DNA of 64,000 nt from Oxalobacteraceae bacterium AB_14 (GCA_000381565.1 KB906724.1:1662766-1726765); one strand, 5' to 3'; positions 1-11,409 are shown, counted from the stretch's first letter. The notes: generated by a model not told the origin, from the letters alone. Numbers and translations are program-made.

Positions 1-222
1 GCGGTGCGCGATCCGGTGGCCAAGCAGATGGCGGAATGGCGCGGCAGCTGCGCTTCGACGATACGCTTCAACGCCCAGGTGCTCAATCGCGGGCAGCCCA
101 GCATGGAAAGCGAGTTGTGGAACGTGAATGCGCAGGTATTGAACGGCAGGCTGGCCCCGAAGGACGCGGCGGCCAAGCTGCAAAACGGTTTTGCGAAGTG
201 GTACAAGCCACAGCAAAAGTAG
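1..222 (+). CDS. Sugar ABC transporter substrate-binding protein, C-terminal fragment
   Basis: The reading frame is open from the first base of the window to a TAG at 220-222, so only the last 73 residues are present and the start lies upstream. The end of the fragment (repeated NAQVLN, then AAAKLQNGFAKWY) resembles the C-terminal helices of extracellular solute-binding protein family 1, where the last helix often reads like LQ..v.kW. Two permeases and an ATPase follow on the same strand, which supports a periplasmic binding protein of a carbohydrate importer. The sugar cannot be read from this piece; downstream genes suggest GlcNAc or chitin oligomers. Family assignment is mainly by context. 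Confidence 0.7.
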   Translation, partial: AVRDPVAKQMAEWRGSCASTIRFNAQVLNRGQPSMESELWNVNAQVLNGRLAPKDAAAKLQNGFAKWYKPQQK

Positions 223-315
223 TATCACACCAATCCCTCCCCCTGATTGTGTGATTCCTTTGGCCGGCGCCGGGCGCGGCGCCGGCTCTTTTTTGCCCGA
301 ATTCTGGAGGCTTAC

Positions 316-1242
316 TTGAAACACGTGGTTAATACGGTGCGGCCCTGGCGGTTGCTGATGTTCCTGGCGCCGGCGGTGAGCGTCTACTCCCTGTTTAGCG
401 CGCTGCCGCTGGTGCAGACGCTGGCGCAGGGCTTCTTCAGCGCCGACGACAATGGCACGACGGTTTTCGTCGGCCTGGATAACTTCCGCACCATCCTGCT
501 CGATCCGGATTGGTCGGCGGGGTTCTGGAACGCGATGGCCAACAACGCCAAATTCTTCTGCATCCACATGCTGCTGCAGAACCCAATCGGCCTGCTGCTG
601 GCGACGTTGTTTAGCCTGAAAGGGCTGCGCGGCGCCCGTACCTACCGCACGCTGATCTTCTTGCCGACGCTGCTGTCGGTGGTGATCATCGGCTTTATCT
701 GGCAGCTGATCCTGTCGCCGCTGTGGGGCGTGGGCGAGAAGCTGATGGGCTTTGCCGGCCTGGCCGACTGGTTCGCGCCGTGGATGGGGCAGGAGGAAAC
801 CGCCCTGGCGACGCTGTCGATGATCTCGGTGTGGCAGTACATCGGCATGCCGATGATGCTGATCTATGCCGCGCTGCTGGCGGTGCCCGAGGAAATCGTC
901 GAAGCGGCCCACGTGGAAGGGGCCAGCGCGCTGCGCATCTTCTGGCAGATCAAGCTGCCGCTGATCTATCCGACGCTCGGGCTGGTGACGATACTGACCT
1001 TCGTCGCCAATTTCAACGCCTTCGATCTGATCTACTCGATCAAGGGTGCGCTGGCCGGGCCGAATTATTCGACCGATATCCTGGGCACGCTGTTCTATCG
1101 CACCTTCTTCGGCTACCAGGCGCAGGTCGGCAATGCCTACCTGGGTTCCGCCGTCGCCACGCTGATGTTCCTGGTGATCCTGGCCGGCGTGGGCGTCTAT
1201 TTTGTCGGTGTCCAGCGCAGGCTGACCCGCTTTGCACTGTGA
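316..1242 (+). CDS. Carbohydrate ABC transporter permease, MalF/UgpA type
   Basis: This 308-residue inner-membrane protein has about six hydrophobic segments. It carries the binding-protein-dependent permease EAA loop in its C-terminal half (EEIVEAAHVEGASALRIFWQIKLPLI), which docks on the ATPase. I chose the TTG at 316 because CTGGAGG lies six bases before it and the protein then opens with MKHVVNTVRPW just before the first membrane segment. The frame is open further upstream to about 247, but that part is arginine-rich and has no ribosome site. It forms the first half of the membrane channel with the next gene. Substrate is inferred from the neighbouring hexosaminidase only. Confidence 0.88.
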   Translation: MKHVVNTVRPWRLLMFLAPAVSVYSLFSALPLVQTLAQGFFSADDNGTTVFVGLDNFRTILLDPDWSAGFWNAMANNAKFFCIHMLLQNPIGLLLATLFSLKGLRGARTYRTLIFLPTLLSVVIIGFIWQLILSPLWGVGEKLMGFAGLADWFAPWMGQEETALATLSMISVWQYIGMPMMLIYAALLAVPEEIVEAAHVEGASALRIFWQIKLPLIYPTLGLVTILTFVANFNAFDLIYSIKGALAGPNYSTDILGTLFYRTFFGYQAQVGNAYLGSAVATLMFLVILAGVGVYFVGVQRRLTRFAL

Positions 1243-1252
1243 GGGCCGCGCC

Positions 1253-2119
1253 ATGACCGCTAGCGCCATGAATCCACCCGTACCGCTGGCCAGCCGCTTC
1301 GACCTGGGCCGCCTGATGGTGCACGCGACCCTGATCGCCTACACCGTGCTGGCGCTGTTCCCGATCGCGCTGATCCTGATTAATTCGGTCAAGAGCCGCG
1401 CCGCCATCTTCGACGATCCGCTGGCGCTGCCGACGATGGAGTCGCTGACCTTCATCGGCTTCCAGAAGGTACTGGCCAGCACCAACTTCCTGCTCTACTT
1501 CGGCAACAGCCTGTATGTCACGCTGGTGGCGCTGCTGTGCATCGTGCTGTTTGGCGCGATGGCGGCGTGGGCGCTGTCGGAGTACAGCTTCATGGGCAAC
1601 CGCGTGCTGACGCTGTTCCTCGCCCTCGGCATCATGATCCCGATCCGCCTCGGCACGGTGTCGATACTGGAGCTGATGGTCAAGCTGGACCTGGTCAACA
1701 CGCTGGCCGCGCTGATCCTGGTGTACACGGCGCAGGGCCTGCCGCTGGCGATCATGATCCTGTCCGAATTCATGCGCCAGGTGCCGTCGGAGTTGAAGGA
1801 CGCGGCCCGCTGCGACGGTGTCGGCGAAGTGCGCATCTTCTTCCAGGTGGTGCTGCCGCTGATACGGCCGGCGATTGCGACGGTGGCGGTGTTCACCATG
1901 ATCCCCGCCTGGAACGATTTGTGGTTCCCGCTGATCCTGGCGCCGTCCGACCGCACCAAGACAGTCACGCTGGGCGTGCAGCAGTTCATCGGCCAGTACG
2001 TCACCGACTGGAATTCCGTGCTGGCGGCGCTGTCGCTGGCGGTGATTCCGATGCTGATTTTGTATGCGGTCTTTTCGCGTCAATTGATCCGCGGCCTGAC
2101 GGCCGGCGCAGTGAAGTAG
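1253..2119 (+). CDS. Carbohydrate ABC transporter permease, MalG type
   Basis: This is the second permease of the importer, 288 residues, starting at ATG 1253 eleven bases after the first permease ends. It has about six membrane segments and the EAA loop (SELKDAARCDGVGEVRIFFQVVLPLI) that contacts the nucleotide-binding subunit. The order binding protein, MalF-like, MalG-like, ATPase is the classical arrangement for oligosaccharide importers of the CUT1 group. An upstream in-frame start at 1232 would overlap the previous gene and has no better ribosome site. The 110 bases after it hold a palindromic repeat before the ATPase gene. Confidence 0.88.
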   Translation: MTASAMNPPVPLASRFDLGRLMVHATLIAYTVLALFPIALILINSVKSRAAIFDDPLALPTMESLTFIGFQKVLASTNFLLYFGNSLYVTLVALLCIVLFGAMAAWALSEYSFMGNRVLTLFLALGIMIPIRLGTVSILELMVKLDLVNTLAALILVYTAQGLPLAIMILSEFMRQVPSELKDAARCDGVGEVRIFFQVVLPLIRPAIATVAVFTMIPAWNDLWFPLILAPSDRTKTVTLGVQQFIGQYVTDWNSVLAALSLAVIPMLILYAVFSRQLIRGLTAGAVK

Positions 2120-2124
2120 CCACC

Positions 2125-2202
2125 GTCATTCCCGCGAAAGCGGGAATCCATGCTGAGCGTGATTGCATGCGTTCTATGGGTTCCCGCCGGCGCGGGAACG
2201 AC
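2125..2202. repeat. REP-like palindromic doublet (copy 1)
   Basis: Two GC-rich hairpins in opposite orientation lie between the permease and ATPase genes. The first is GTCATTCCCGC GAAA GCGGGAATCCA (2125-2150), the second TTCCCGC CGGC GCGGGAACGAC (2181-2202). The outer GTC...GAC ends face each other, as in a REP pair (BIME). Related copies occur at 16385 and 19270. In an operon such a pair may protect or terminate part of the transcript. Confidence 0.8.
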
Positions 2203-2229
2203 ACTGATTTGATTTGAATGAGGAATGTG

Positions 2230-3369
<1,140 letters not shown>

Positions 3370-3408
3370 GATCAATGCGGTTTACATTTTTCAAACAAGG
3401 AGAATTGA

Positions 3409-6039
3409 ATGACTAAGCCGGTACTTAAGAAAAAACTACTACCTCACTTGATCGCACTGGCGTTGAGCGGAGGCTTTGCGCACCAGACCTATGCGGCGGA
3501 TCCAGTTGCGGCCGAAGCGGCTCAAACCAGCGAGGCGGCGCCAGTCGGCGACACCGCAACCGTCGAAGTGCGCGGCATCCGCGAACGCCTGAAGCGCAAC
3601 CTGGCTGAGAAACGCGATTCCGGCAACGTCATCGACACCGTCACCGCCGAGGAAGTCGGCAAATTCCCGGACAAGAACGTGGCCGACTCGCTGCAGCGCG
3701 TGCCGGGCATCTCCGTCGACCGCACCTGGGGCGAGGGCCGCGACATCTTCGTGCGCGGCACCGACAAGAACCTGAACCTGACCCAGTTGAACGGCCAGGC
3801 CGTCGCTTCCGGCTATTGGTGGAAGAACGATTCGCAAAGCCGTGGCTTCAACTACGATATCCTGGCCTCCGAACTGGTGGCCAGCATCGACGTGTACAAA
3901 AGCCCGTCGGCAGACCTGGACGAGGGCAGTATCGGCGGCCTGGTGATCGTCAAGACCCGCAAGCCGCTGCAACTGAAACCGCTGGTGGCGCAGGTGTCGG
4001 TCGAGGAGACCTACAGCAAGCTGCCGAAGAAGACCGATCCGCAGGTCTCCGGTTTGCTGAGCTGGACCAACGAACAGAGGACCTTCGGCGCGCTGGTCGC
4101 GGTCAGCCGCCAGCAGCGCACCATGCGCCGCGACGGCCTGGAAAACTTCACCGACTCGACCAAGTACAACATCGTCGACCAGAACGGCGTTGTCACGCCG
4201 GGCGCTTATGCATCATGGGGCGGCGGCTCGGCGATCTTCCGCCAGGACCGCAAACGCACCACCGGCGACATCACCCTGCAGGCCCGCCCGAACGTCAACA
4301 CCGATATCTCGCTGAACTACATGAACTCGGACATGAGCATGGACAACAGCAACCAGAACTACCTGTGGGAAGCGGGCGGACTGGCGGACAAGAACGGCAA
4401 TATCGCCGTCGCCAATCCGAAGTTCATCACCACCTCCGACGGCACCAGGGCGCTGGTCGGCGGCACCGTTGGCCCGACCGGCGGCGTGTCGTTCGAACCG
4501 ATCTTCCGCCAGTCCTACATCAAGTCGGAAGTGCTGGACCTGGAAGGCACCTACGACGCCGACAACTGGAAATTCCACGGCCAGGCCGGCACCACCAAGG
4601 GTTCGGGCGGCAGCGACCATGACCGCAACTTCTGGTTCGTCGGGAATACCCGCACCACCTTCAACATCGCGCCGGACACGTATGAGGTCAAGTACCAGGA
4701 CATCAATCCGCTCGATCCGAGCAAGCTGACGCTGCAAAGCTCGCGCGACTGGATTCGCCGCATGGAGACCAAGGAAAACTATGCGCAGGGCGACCTGACG
4801 CTGGACGTCAACAACGGCTTCTTCAAGTCGTTCAAAGTCGGCGCCAAGTTCCGCGACACCACGGTGCAGAACCACCGCACCATCGGCACCGACGGCCCTG
4901 GCAATCCTGGCTGGCAGTCGTTCTCGCTGGCCGACCTTTCGACTGGCGCTTCGCCTCTGTTGAGCCAGAAGGCCGCCAATCCAGGCTCGCTGACGCAGTA
5001 CGCGTGGGTGGATGACGGTCTGGCGTATTCCAAGGGCTTCCCGATGTACGACAAGGGCATGGTCTATGCGGAAGCGAAGGGCGAGTACTACAAGATCAAG
5101 GAAAAGATCTACGCTACCTATGCGCGCGCGGACTTCGCCACCGGTCAATGGCGTGGCGACTTCGGCGCCCGCATCGTCAAGACCGACCAGACCTCGGAGG
5201 CCTACCAGGATTTGACCGGTACCGGCAATTATTCGCTGGCCAACGTCAGCCGCAGCTATACCGACGTGCTACCGAACTTGAATGCGGTTTATTCGGTCAG
5301 CAAGGATTTGCTGGTGCGCGGCGCCGTGGCGCGTGTGATGGCGCGTAGCACCTACAGCGACTTGAGCGCCAGCACGGAAGTCAGCGGCACCACCAACGCC
5401 GCCACCTCCGGCAATCCGCTGCTCAAGCCTTACCACGCCAACCAGGCGGAGCTCGGCGCCGAGTGGTACTACGCCGACGCGTCGCTGCTGTCGGCCACCG
5501 TGTTCGCTAAAAAGCTGGATACCTTCATCTACACGCAGACAGCGACGGAGAACGTTGGGGGCGTGATGCGGCCGGTCACCCGTCCGTACAACGCCAACAA
5601 CGGCGAGACGGTCAACGGCCTGGAACTGCAATGGCAGCAAGCGTTCAGCAGCGGCTTCGGCGCCATCGTCAACTACACCTACACCGACGCCAAGACCGGC
5701 GCCAATGCGGGCGGCGTGAAGCTGAACGTGGTCGGCAACTCGCGCAACCAGGCCAATATCACCGGCTTCTTTGAAAAGGATGGCTACAGCGCGCGGCTGT
5801 CGTACAACTACCGCTCGAAGGCCTATGGTGCACTGGATGAAGGTGGCCAGGACGTGACCAGCGCCTACGGCCAGTGGGATGCGTCGGCCAGCTGGGATAT
5901 CACGCCGAAAATCAGCCTGTACCTGACGGCGGTGAACATCACCAATGAAGTCATCCGCACCAATACGACCGACGGCTTGCCGGTGGGCGTGTACGAAAAC
6001 GGCGCGCGTTACAGCATCGGCTTGAAAGCCAAGTTCTAA
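3409..6039 (+). CDS. TonB-dependent outer-membrane receptor (TonB-Xanth-Caul type)
   Basis: This 876-residue receptor would import a ligand across the outer membrane using TonB energy. It starts with a signal peptide (MTKPVLKKKLLPHLIALALS... ending QTYAADP), 8 bases after AAGGAG. The plug domain follows with IDTVTAEEVGKFPDKNVADSLQRVPGISV and later EGSIGGLVIVKTRKP. The rest is beta-barrel ending in an aromatic C-terminal strand (YSIGLKAKF). The plug wording matches the family (TIGR01782) that in Xanthomonas and Caulobacter takes up plant or chitin sugars. The ATPase precedes it and another receptor plus a hexosaminidase follow, so an oligosaccharide ligand is likely but not shown. Confidence 0.92.
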   Translation: MTKPVLKKKLLPHLIALALSGGFAHQTYAADPVAAEAAQTSEAAPVGDTATVEVRGIRERLKRNLAEKRDSGNVIDTVTAEEVGKFPDKNVADSLQRVPGISVDRTWGEGRDIFVRGTDKNLNLTQLNGQAVASGYWWKNDSQSRGFNYDILASELVASIDVYKSPSADLDEGSIGGLVIVKTRKPLQLKPLVAQVSVEETYSKLPKKTDPQVSGLLSWTNEQRTFGALVAVSRQQRTMRRDGLENFTDSTKYNIVDQNGVVTPGAYASWGGGSAIFRQDRKRTTGDITLQARPNVNTDISLNYMNSDMSMDNSNQNYLWEAGGLADKNGNIAVANPKFITTSDGTRALVGGTVGPTGGVSFEPIFRQSYIKSEVLDLEGTYDADNWKFHGQAGTTKGSGGSDHDRNFWFVGNTRTTFNIAPDTYEVKYQDINPLDPSKLTLQSSRDWIRRMETKENYAQGDLTLDVNNGFFKSFKVGAKFRDTTVQNHRTIGTDGPGNPGWQSFSLADLSTGASPLLSQKAANPGSLTQYAWVDDGLAYSKGFPMYDKGMVYAEAKGEYYKIKEKIYATYARADFATGQWRGDFGARIVKTDQTSEAYQDLTGTGNYSLANVSRSYTDVLPNLNAVYSVSKDLLVRGAVARVMARSTYSDLSASTEVSGTTNAATSGNPLLKPYHANQAELGAEWYYADASLLSATVFAKKLDTFIYTQTATENVGGVMRPVTRPYNANNGETVNGLELQWQQAFSSGFGAIVNYTYTDAKTGANAGGVKLNVVGNSRNQANITGFFEKDGYSARLSYNYRSKAYGALDEGGQDVTSAYGQWDASASWDITPKISLYLTAVNITNEVIRTNTTDGLPVGVYENGARYSIGLKAKF

Positions 6040-6098
6040 AAAAGCTGGACGTAACACCATGCTGGTGGCGAGACAAATAAGGTTTGATCGGGAGAGCA

Positions 6099-8765
6099 AT
6101 GATGTCGCATCATAGTATCAAGAGAAAATTTATGAGTCTCGCCATCGGCAGCATTTGTGCCGGCGCGGCCTATGCACAGCAGGAGTCCGATACGTCGGCC
6201 ATCGCCACCAAGGACCAGGTGGCGGAAGTCAAGGTCACGGCGACGCGCCATTCCACCTCGCTGCTCAAGACGCCGGTGGCGGTAACGGCGGTGACGCAGG
6301 AAGCGCTCAACCGCGACGGCATCACCGACGTGCGCGGATTGAGCGGCCAGATCCCCAACCTGCAGCTGGGCACCTCCAACGACGGCAGCGGCGGCGTGCA
6401 GATCGCGATCCGGGGCGTGAGCAGCTCAGACTTCACGGAGATCGGCAATCCGGCCGTGGGCCTGCATGTGGCCGGCCTTTACCAGCCGCGCCCCCAGGCC
6501 GCGCTGGCGTTGATGTTCGACCTCGATCAGGTTGAGGTGCTGCGCGGTCCGCAGGGGACGCTGTTCGGCCGCAACTCGACCGGCGGCAGCATCAACATCA
6601 TTCCTGCCAAGCCGGAATTCGGCAGCAGCTACGGCACTGCCGAAGCGGATTTGAGCAATTACCGTGGGCGCCAGATCTCGGCGGTGCAGAATATCCCGGT
6701 CAACGACAATTTCGCGATGCGCGTCACGGCGATGAAGATCAAGCGTGACGGCTACATCAACCAGCAGCAGGACTTATACGCGGCGGATTTCCCGGCGCTG
6801 GGCATCGTGCCGGCCCGCGATTCGGCCGGCAACGTCATCCCTGATATCGACCAGCGCTTCAACCAGAAGGTCGGCGCCGACAAGTTCTACACCAACAAGG
6901 ACGAATACGCGGCGCGCTTGCAGGCGCGCTGGAAGGTCCGGCCCGATCTCGACTGGCGCGTGGCCTACGAGAAGTACCAGAACAACGGCGCCGGCGACTT
7001 GCCGATCAAGGATTGCGAGCAGGCGGCCGGCACGCCGTATGCCTGCACCGGCGGCCAGTGGGACGTGAAGGTCAACCTGCCTGGCGTGATGGACATGACC
7101 ATCGACACCTTGCGCAGCGGCCTGGTGTGGGACTTGAGTCCATCCACCACCATCGAGTACAACGCCTCTTGGTCCAGCCAGAAACGGCGCGAGATCCAGG
7201 ACAGCGACAGCGGCTACCAGCCCATCGAGAGCGAGCTCGCCGAGCGTCCGGGTACCTCGCCGTTCAACGATTACGCGACCTACACCACGGCATCCAAGTA
7301 CGTCTCCACCGTGCACGAGCTGCAATGGCGCGGCAAGTACGACCGTTTGCGCTACGTGGCTGGCCTGTTCTGGATGCACGAGAAGAATAGCATCGACTAT
7401 GCGCAGGACTACCTCGGCGCGTCCTGGGGAACATACGGCTTCCCGGCGGAGTCGTACTTCTACCACCAGGCCGACCGCCAGTCCGACTCCAAGGCCATCT
7501 TCGCGCAGGCTGATTGGGAATTCGCGCCGACCTGGAACCTGACAGTGGGCGGACGCATGACCCGCGACACCCGCAAGGACGTCGGCGGCCAATATTGGGA
7601 CACGGCGTTCTCGGAAGATCCGGCGATCTACTTCAAGGGGTTGCATAATCCCGGCACACCGGGTACGCCGGGCTTCGTGCCGTTCAACAGCTCCGACCTG
7701 AAGCCGGGCATGGGCGGTTACTACGGCGCCGGCGGTTTCGATGCGTCTATCCATCCGGTGATCAGCGACGATTCGGCCTCGTGGAAGAAGTTCACCTGGC
7801 GCCTTGGCCTGAGCCGTCAGCTGACGCCGCGCGACATGGTCTACACCTCGCTGTCGACCGGCTACAAGGCCGGGGGCTTCAGCGACAAGGAGGATATCTG
7901 CCGCACCGGCTTGAACGGCAATTGCGCCGGCCTGTCGCCGGGGCCGCACTACACCAACATGCCGTGGAATCCTGAAACGCTGACCAACTTCGAATTGGGC
8001 TACAAGGGCCGGCTGCTGAACAACAAGCTGAGTTTCTCGGCCACCGCGTTCTATAGCCGCTACAAGGACATGCAGCTGACCGGCGGTGTCACCGTCGGCA
8101 AGATCATTCCGAAGGTGCCGTGCACCGCCACCAATCCGTATTGCGACAGCGTGGTCATTTACGGCACGCAGAATGCGGCGCAGGCGAATATCTCCGGCCT
8201 GGAAATCGAGGGCGAGTACAAGCCGTGGCCTGGTTCGCACATCGGTTATTCGTATTCGCACCTGAAGGCCGTCATCGAGTCCTATCCGACCTACAGCGAG
8301 GATAGTTCGGTCAGCTGCAATATCCGCGACAAGTACGGCGCGCCGCCTTGCGTGGCATATGAAGGCACAGATCCTCTGTTCGCCGGAAAATTCCCGTTGA
8401 ATATCGCGGGCAACCGCCTGCCGTATGCACCGGCCAATACGCTGAACCTGAATGTTTCGCAGGACTTCGAGCTGGGCGACTACACGCTGACGCCGTGGAT
8501 TTCCGCACGCTGGCAGGACAAGATGTACTTCTCGCTGCGGAATCTGGATAATCCCCACATCTCCGATGCGCAGAAGGCCTATACCACGGTCGATGCGGCG
8601 ATCAAGCTGGTTGCGCCGGGCGGCAAGTGGCAGGTCGAGGCCTATGTGAAAAACTGGGGCCAGACGCTGGCGAAGAACTACGCAAGCGTGGTCGATCCCG
8701 GCTATGTGACGGCGTCCTACAACGATCCGCGCATCTTCGGCATCCGCCTCGGCGCCACCTGGTAA
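6099..8765 (+). CDS. TonB-dependent outer-membrane receptor
   Basis: A second large receptor, about 888 residues, belongs to a different subfamily from the preceding one. A short signal peptide (FMSLAIGSICAGAAYAQQ) is followed by a plug with VKVTATRHSTSLLKTPVAVTAV and the conserved VEVLRGPQGTLFGRNSTGGSINI. The barrel ends in IFGIRLGATW with a terminal aromatic residue. ATG codons at 6099 and 6102 are both possible; GGAGA at 6091-6095 suits 6102 slightly better, and a further upstream TTG start is unlikely. Only 59 bases separate it from the previous receptor and 15 from the hexosaminidase, so the three are probably co-transcribed. Confidence 0.91.
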   Translation: MMSHHSIKRKFMSLAIGSICAGAAYAQQESDTSAIATKDQVAEVKVTATRHSTSLLKTPVAVTAVTQEALNRDGITDVRGLSGQIPNLQLGTSNDGSGGVQIAIRGVSSSDFTEIGNPAVGLHVAGLYQPRPQAALALMFDLDQVEVLRGPQGTLFGRNSTGGSINIIPAKPEFGSSYGTAEADLSNYRGRQISAVQNIPVNDNFAMRVTAMKIKRDGYINQQQDLYAADFPALGIVPARDSAGNVIPDIDQRFNQKVGADKFYTNKDEYAARLQARWKVRPDLDWRVAYEKYQNNGAGDLPIKDCEQAAGTPYACTGGQWDVKVNLPGVMDMTIDTLRSGLVWDLSPSTTIEYNASWSSQKRREIQDSDSGYQPIESELAERPGTSPFNDYATYTTASKYVSTVHELQWRGKYDRLRYVAGLFWMHEKNSIDYAQDYLGASWGTYGFPAESYFYHQADRQSDSKAIFAQADWEFAPTWNLTVGGRMTRDTRKDVGGQYWDTAFSEDPAIYFKGLHNPGTPGTPGFVPFNSSDLKPGMGGYYGAGGFDASIHPVISDDSASWKKFTWRLGLSRQLTPRDMVYTSLSTGYKAGGFSDKEDICRTGLNGNCAGLSPGPHYTNMPWNPETLTNFELGYKGRLLNNKLSFSATAFYSRYKDMQLTGGVTVGKIIPKVPCTATNPYCDSVVIYGTQNAAQANISGLEIEGEYKPWPGSHIGYSYSHLKAVIESYPTYSEDSSVSCNIRDKYGAPPCVAYEGTDPLFAGKFPLNIAGNRLPYAPANTLNLNVSQDFELGDYTLTPWISARWQDKMYFSLRNLDNPHISDAQKAYTTVDAAIKLVAPGGKWQVEAYVKNWGQTLAKNYASVVDPGYVTASYNDPRIFGIRLGATW

Positions 8766-8780
8766 AAGAAAAGGAATCGA

Positions 8781-11354
8781 ATGCGTAAGCAGATCAAGTA
8801 CAGTGGTATCGCGCTGGCCTCGTGGCTGATGGTGGCAATGGCTGGCGGCGCAGTTGTGCAGGCCGCGCCGGAAGCAAAGACGGCGACCGGGCAAGGCGCG
8901 TTGGCGGGCTACGCCAACGGCGCGCAGATCCGCTTGCGCTGGGAGCTGGTGCGCACTGTATTCACGCCCGAGGCGCCGGGCGGCGGCACGCAGGCGCGCC
9001 TGATCCTGACCAACCTTGGCCAGCAGCCCTTGCCCGCGAAGGGCTGGACGCTGTACTTCAACGTCATGGATGGCGTGGCCACCGGCCCGCTGGACGGCAA
9101 CCTGCTGCTGGAGCAAGTTGCGGGCAATCTGTACTGCATTCGTCCCGCGCCCGGCTTCGCTGGCGTGCCGGCGGGGCAGACGTTGAGCATCGCCTACTAC
9201 CATCCCGACCTGGTCATCAAGCTGGCCAAGGCGCCAGCCGGGCCCTACCTGGTCTACGACGCTGCGCCGGACGTCGGCCAGGCCATCGCCGACTATCAGC
9301 TGCTGCCTGTCACGCGCCCCGAGCAACTGGACAAGGGCAGCAGCGGCGCCAAGCCGGTCGTCACCGCGCAGGACATCTATCGCCGCAACGTCAACGCGGA
9401 CTGGATGCCGGCGGCCTCGCTGCCGCCGGTATTCCCGACGCCGCAGCATCTGCAAGCCGGCGGCGGCAAGTTGCAACTGGTCGCGCTGCCGAAGATCGTC
9501 GCTCCCGCCGCATTGAAGACGGAGGCCGCGTTTGCGCGCTCGCTGTTCCCTGCCAGCCTGCCGGCGGCTGGCGCGAACGCGCCGACGCTGCGACTGAGCG
9601 TTGGCGCCGTAGCCGGCTCCACCTCGCCGGAAGCCTACACGTTGACGATCAAGAACGGCATCGACATCGTCGGCAACAGCGCGGCCGGCGTCGCCTATGG
9701 TTTGCAATCGTTGCGCGACCTGCTGCCGCTGCCGGGCGCCGTTAGAATCGAACTGCCGGAAGTGACGATCACCGACGCGCCACGCTTCGAGTATCGCGGT
9801 TTCCAGCTGGACGTGGGCCGCAACTTCCACACCAAGCAGACCGTCTTCAAGCTGCTGGACCTGATGGCGCGCTACAAGCTCAATAAATTCCACTTCCACC
9901 TGACCGAGGACGAAGGCTGGCGACTGGAGATCGCCGGCCTGCCGGAACTGACCGGCATTGGCGCGGTGCGCGGCCACAGCGCCAAGCCCGGCGTGCGGTT
10001 GCAACCGGCCTACGGCTCCGGCCCCGATCCGCTGGACGCTAGCGGCAGCGGCTACTACACCCGCGCCGAGTACATCGAAATCCTGCGCTACGCCGCCGCG
10101 CGCCACATCGAAGTAATACCCGAAATTGAAATGCCGGGCCACGCCCGCGCCGCAGTCAAGTCAATGGAGGCCCGATACCTTCGCCTGAAGGCCGAGGGGA
10201 AGGGCGACGCCGCCAAATACCTGCTCAACGATCTTGCCGACAAATCCGTCTACAAATCGGCGCAGCTATACAACGATAACGTGATCAATCCCGGCCTGGA
10301 GTCCAGCTTTACCTTCATCGACCACGTGATAACGCAGGTCGCGGCGATGTACAAGGAAGCTGGCGTGCCGCTGCATACCATCCACGTCGGCGGCGACGAA
10401 CTGCCAAGCGGCGCATGGGAGCAGTCGCCCGCCAGCCGCGCTGTCATGCGGAAGAAAAAACTGGAGAGCACCGCCGAACTGTGGGACTACTTCTACGACC
10501 GGGTCGACGCCATCCTGCGCAAGCACGGCCTGTACGCCTCGGGTTGGGAAGAACTGGCGGCCCGTGGCACCAAGCTGCGCGGCGAGCACAAGCTGATACC
10601 GAATCCGCATTTCACGCAGCGCGGTTTCAGCGCCTACGTCTGGAACAACACCGAAGGCGCCGAGGACTTCGCCTACCGTCTCGCCAACGCCGGCTACGAC
10701 GTCGTGCTTGCGCCAGTGACGAAGATGTACATGGACATGGCCTACAACGCCAATCCTGAGGAACCAGGCGTGAACTGGGGCGACTACGTCGAACTGGATA
10801 CGGTCTACGACTTCATCCCGCTGGACTACCTGAAGAACGCCAACCCGCCGCTGGCCGGCAAGGACGCGCTGACCGACTACGGCAAGCGCCGCATACGGGG
10901 CCTGGAAGCGACGTTGTTCACCGAAACCGTGCGCACGCCGGAGCGCATCGATTACCTCGTCATGCCACGACTGCTGGCGATGGCCGAGCGCTCGTGGGCT
11001 CCCGATCCCGATTGGGCAACCGAGCCCGATGCCGGCAAAGCCGCCGCACTGCACCGCAGCGCGTGGTCCGGCTTCGTCAACACACTGAGCCAGCGCGTGC
11101 TGCCGCGCCTCGACCTGGAACACGCCGGCGTCGACTACCGTATCGCGCCACCGGGCTTGGTGCTGGACGGCGGCAGGGTACTGGTCAACCACGTCCTGCC
11201 GGGCATCGCCATGCGCTATACCAGTGACGGCAGCGAGCCGAATACCAGTAGCAAACCAGTGAGCGGGCCGATATCCGACAAGGGCCAAATCAAAGTGGCG
11301 GCGTTCGACCGCAACGGCAGGATGGGAGCGGTGTCGCGCATCGACAACCCTTGA
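8781..11354 (+). CDS. Beta-N-acetylhexosaminidase, glycoside hydrolase family 20
   Basis: The enzyme removes terminal N-acetylhexosamine residues from chitobiose and related oligosaccharides, probably in the periplasm. The 857 residues comprise a signal peptide (residues 1-29), a chitobiase-type N-terminal carbohydrate-binding domain (about 40-195), a GH20b domain (about 215-330), and the GH20 barrel opening with APRFEYRGFQLDVGRNF. The catalytic Asp-Glu pair is D539-E540 in HVGGDELPSGAWE. A C-terminal chitobiase-type domain contains YTSDGSEPN. The domain order matches bacterial chitobiases. It gives the strongest clue to the substrate of the surrounding receptors and ABC importer. Confidence 0.93.
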   Translation: MRKQIKYSGIALASWLMVAMAGGAVVQAAPEAKTATGQGALAGYANGAQIRLRWELVRTVFTPEAPGGGTQARLILTNLGQQPLPAKGWTLYFNVMDGVATGPLDGNLLLEQVAGNLYCIRPAPGFAGVPAGQTLSIAYYHPDLVIKLAKAPAGPYLVYDAAPDVGQAIADYQLLPVTRPEQLDKGSSGAKPVVTAQDIYRRNVNADWMPAASLPPVFPTPQHLQAGGGKLQLVALPKIVAPAALKTEAAFARSLFPASLPAAGANAPTLRLSVGAVAGSTSPEAYTLTIKNGIDIVGNSAAGVAYGLQSLRDLLPLPGAVRIELPEVTITDAPRFEYRGFQLDVGRNFHTKQTVFKLLDLMARYKLNKFHFHLTEDEGWRLEIAGLPELTGIGAVRGHSAKPGVRLQPAYGSGPDPLDASGSGYYTRAEYIEILRYAAARHIEVIPEIEMPGHARAAVKSMEARYLRLKAEGKGDAAKYLLNDLADKSVYKSAQLYNDNVINPGLESSFTFIDHVITQVAAMYKEAGVPLHTIHVGGDELPSGAWEQSPASRAVMRKKKLESTAELWDYFYDRVDAILRKHGLYASGWEELAARGTKLRGEHKLIPNPHFTQRGFSAYVWNNTEGAEDFAYRLANAGYDVVLAPVTKMYMDMAYNANPEEPGVNWGDYVELDTVYDFIPLDYLKNANPPLAGKDALTDYGKRRIRGLEATLFTETVRTPERIDYLVMPRLLAMAERSWAPDPDWATEPDAGKAAALHRSAWSGFVNTLSQRVLPRLDLEHAGVDYRIAPPGLVLDGGRVLVNHVLPGIAMRYTSDGSEPNTSSKPVSGPISDKGQIKVAAFDRNGRMGAVSRIDNP

Positions 11355-11409
11355 ACGGGGGGGGCGCACGCGAAGCATACCAATTGATCCCGGTAGGCGG
11401 CTTCTCCGT

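Noticed and set aside
6774..10142. A very long open frame (over 1100 codons) on the minus strand opposite the second receptor and hexosaminidase
   Set aside because: It is the mirror of two well-supported genes. It has low-complexity Arg/Gln/His/Ala composition typical of antisense frames in high-GC DNA, with no motif or ribosome site.
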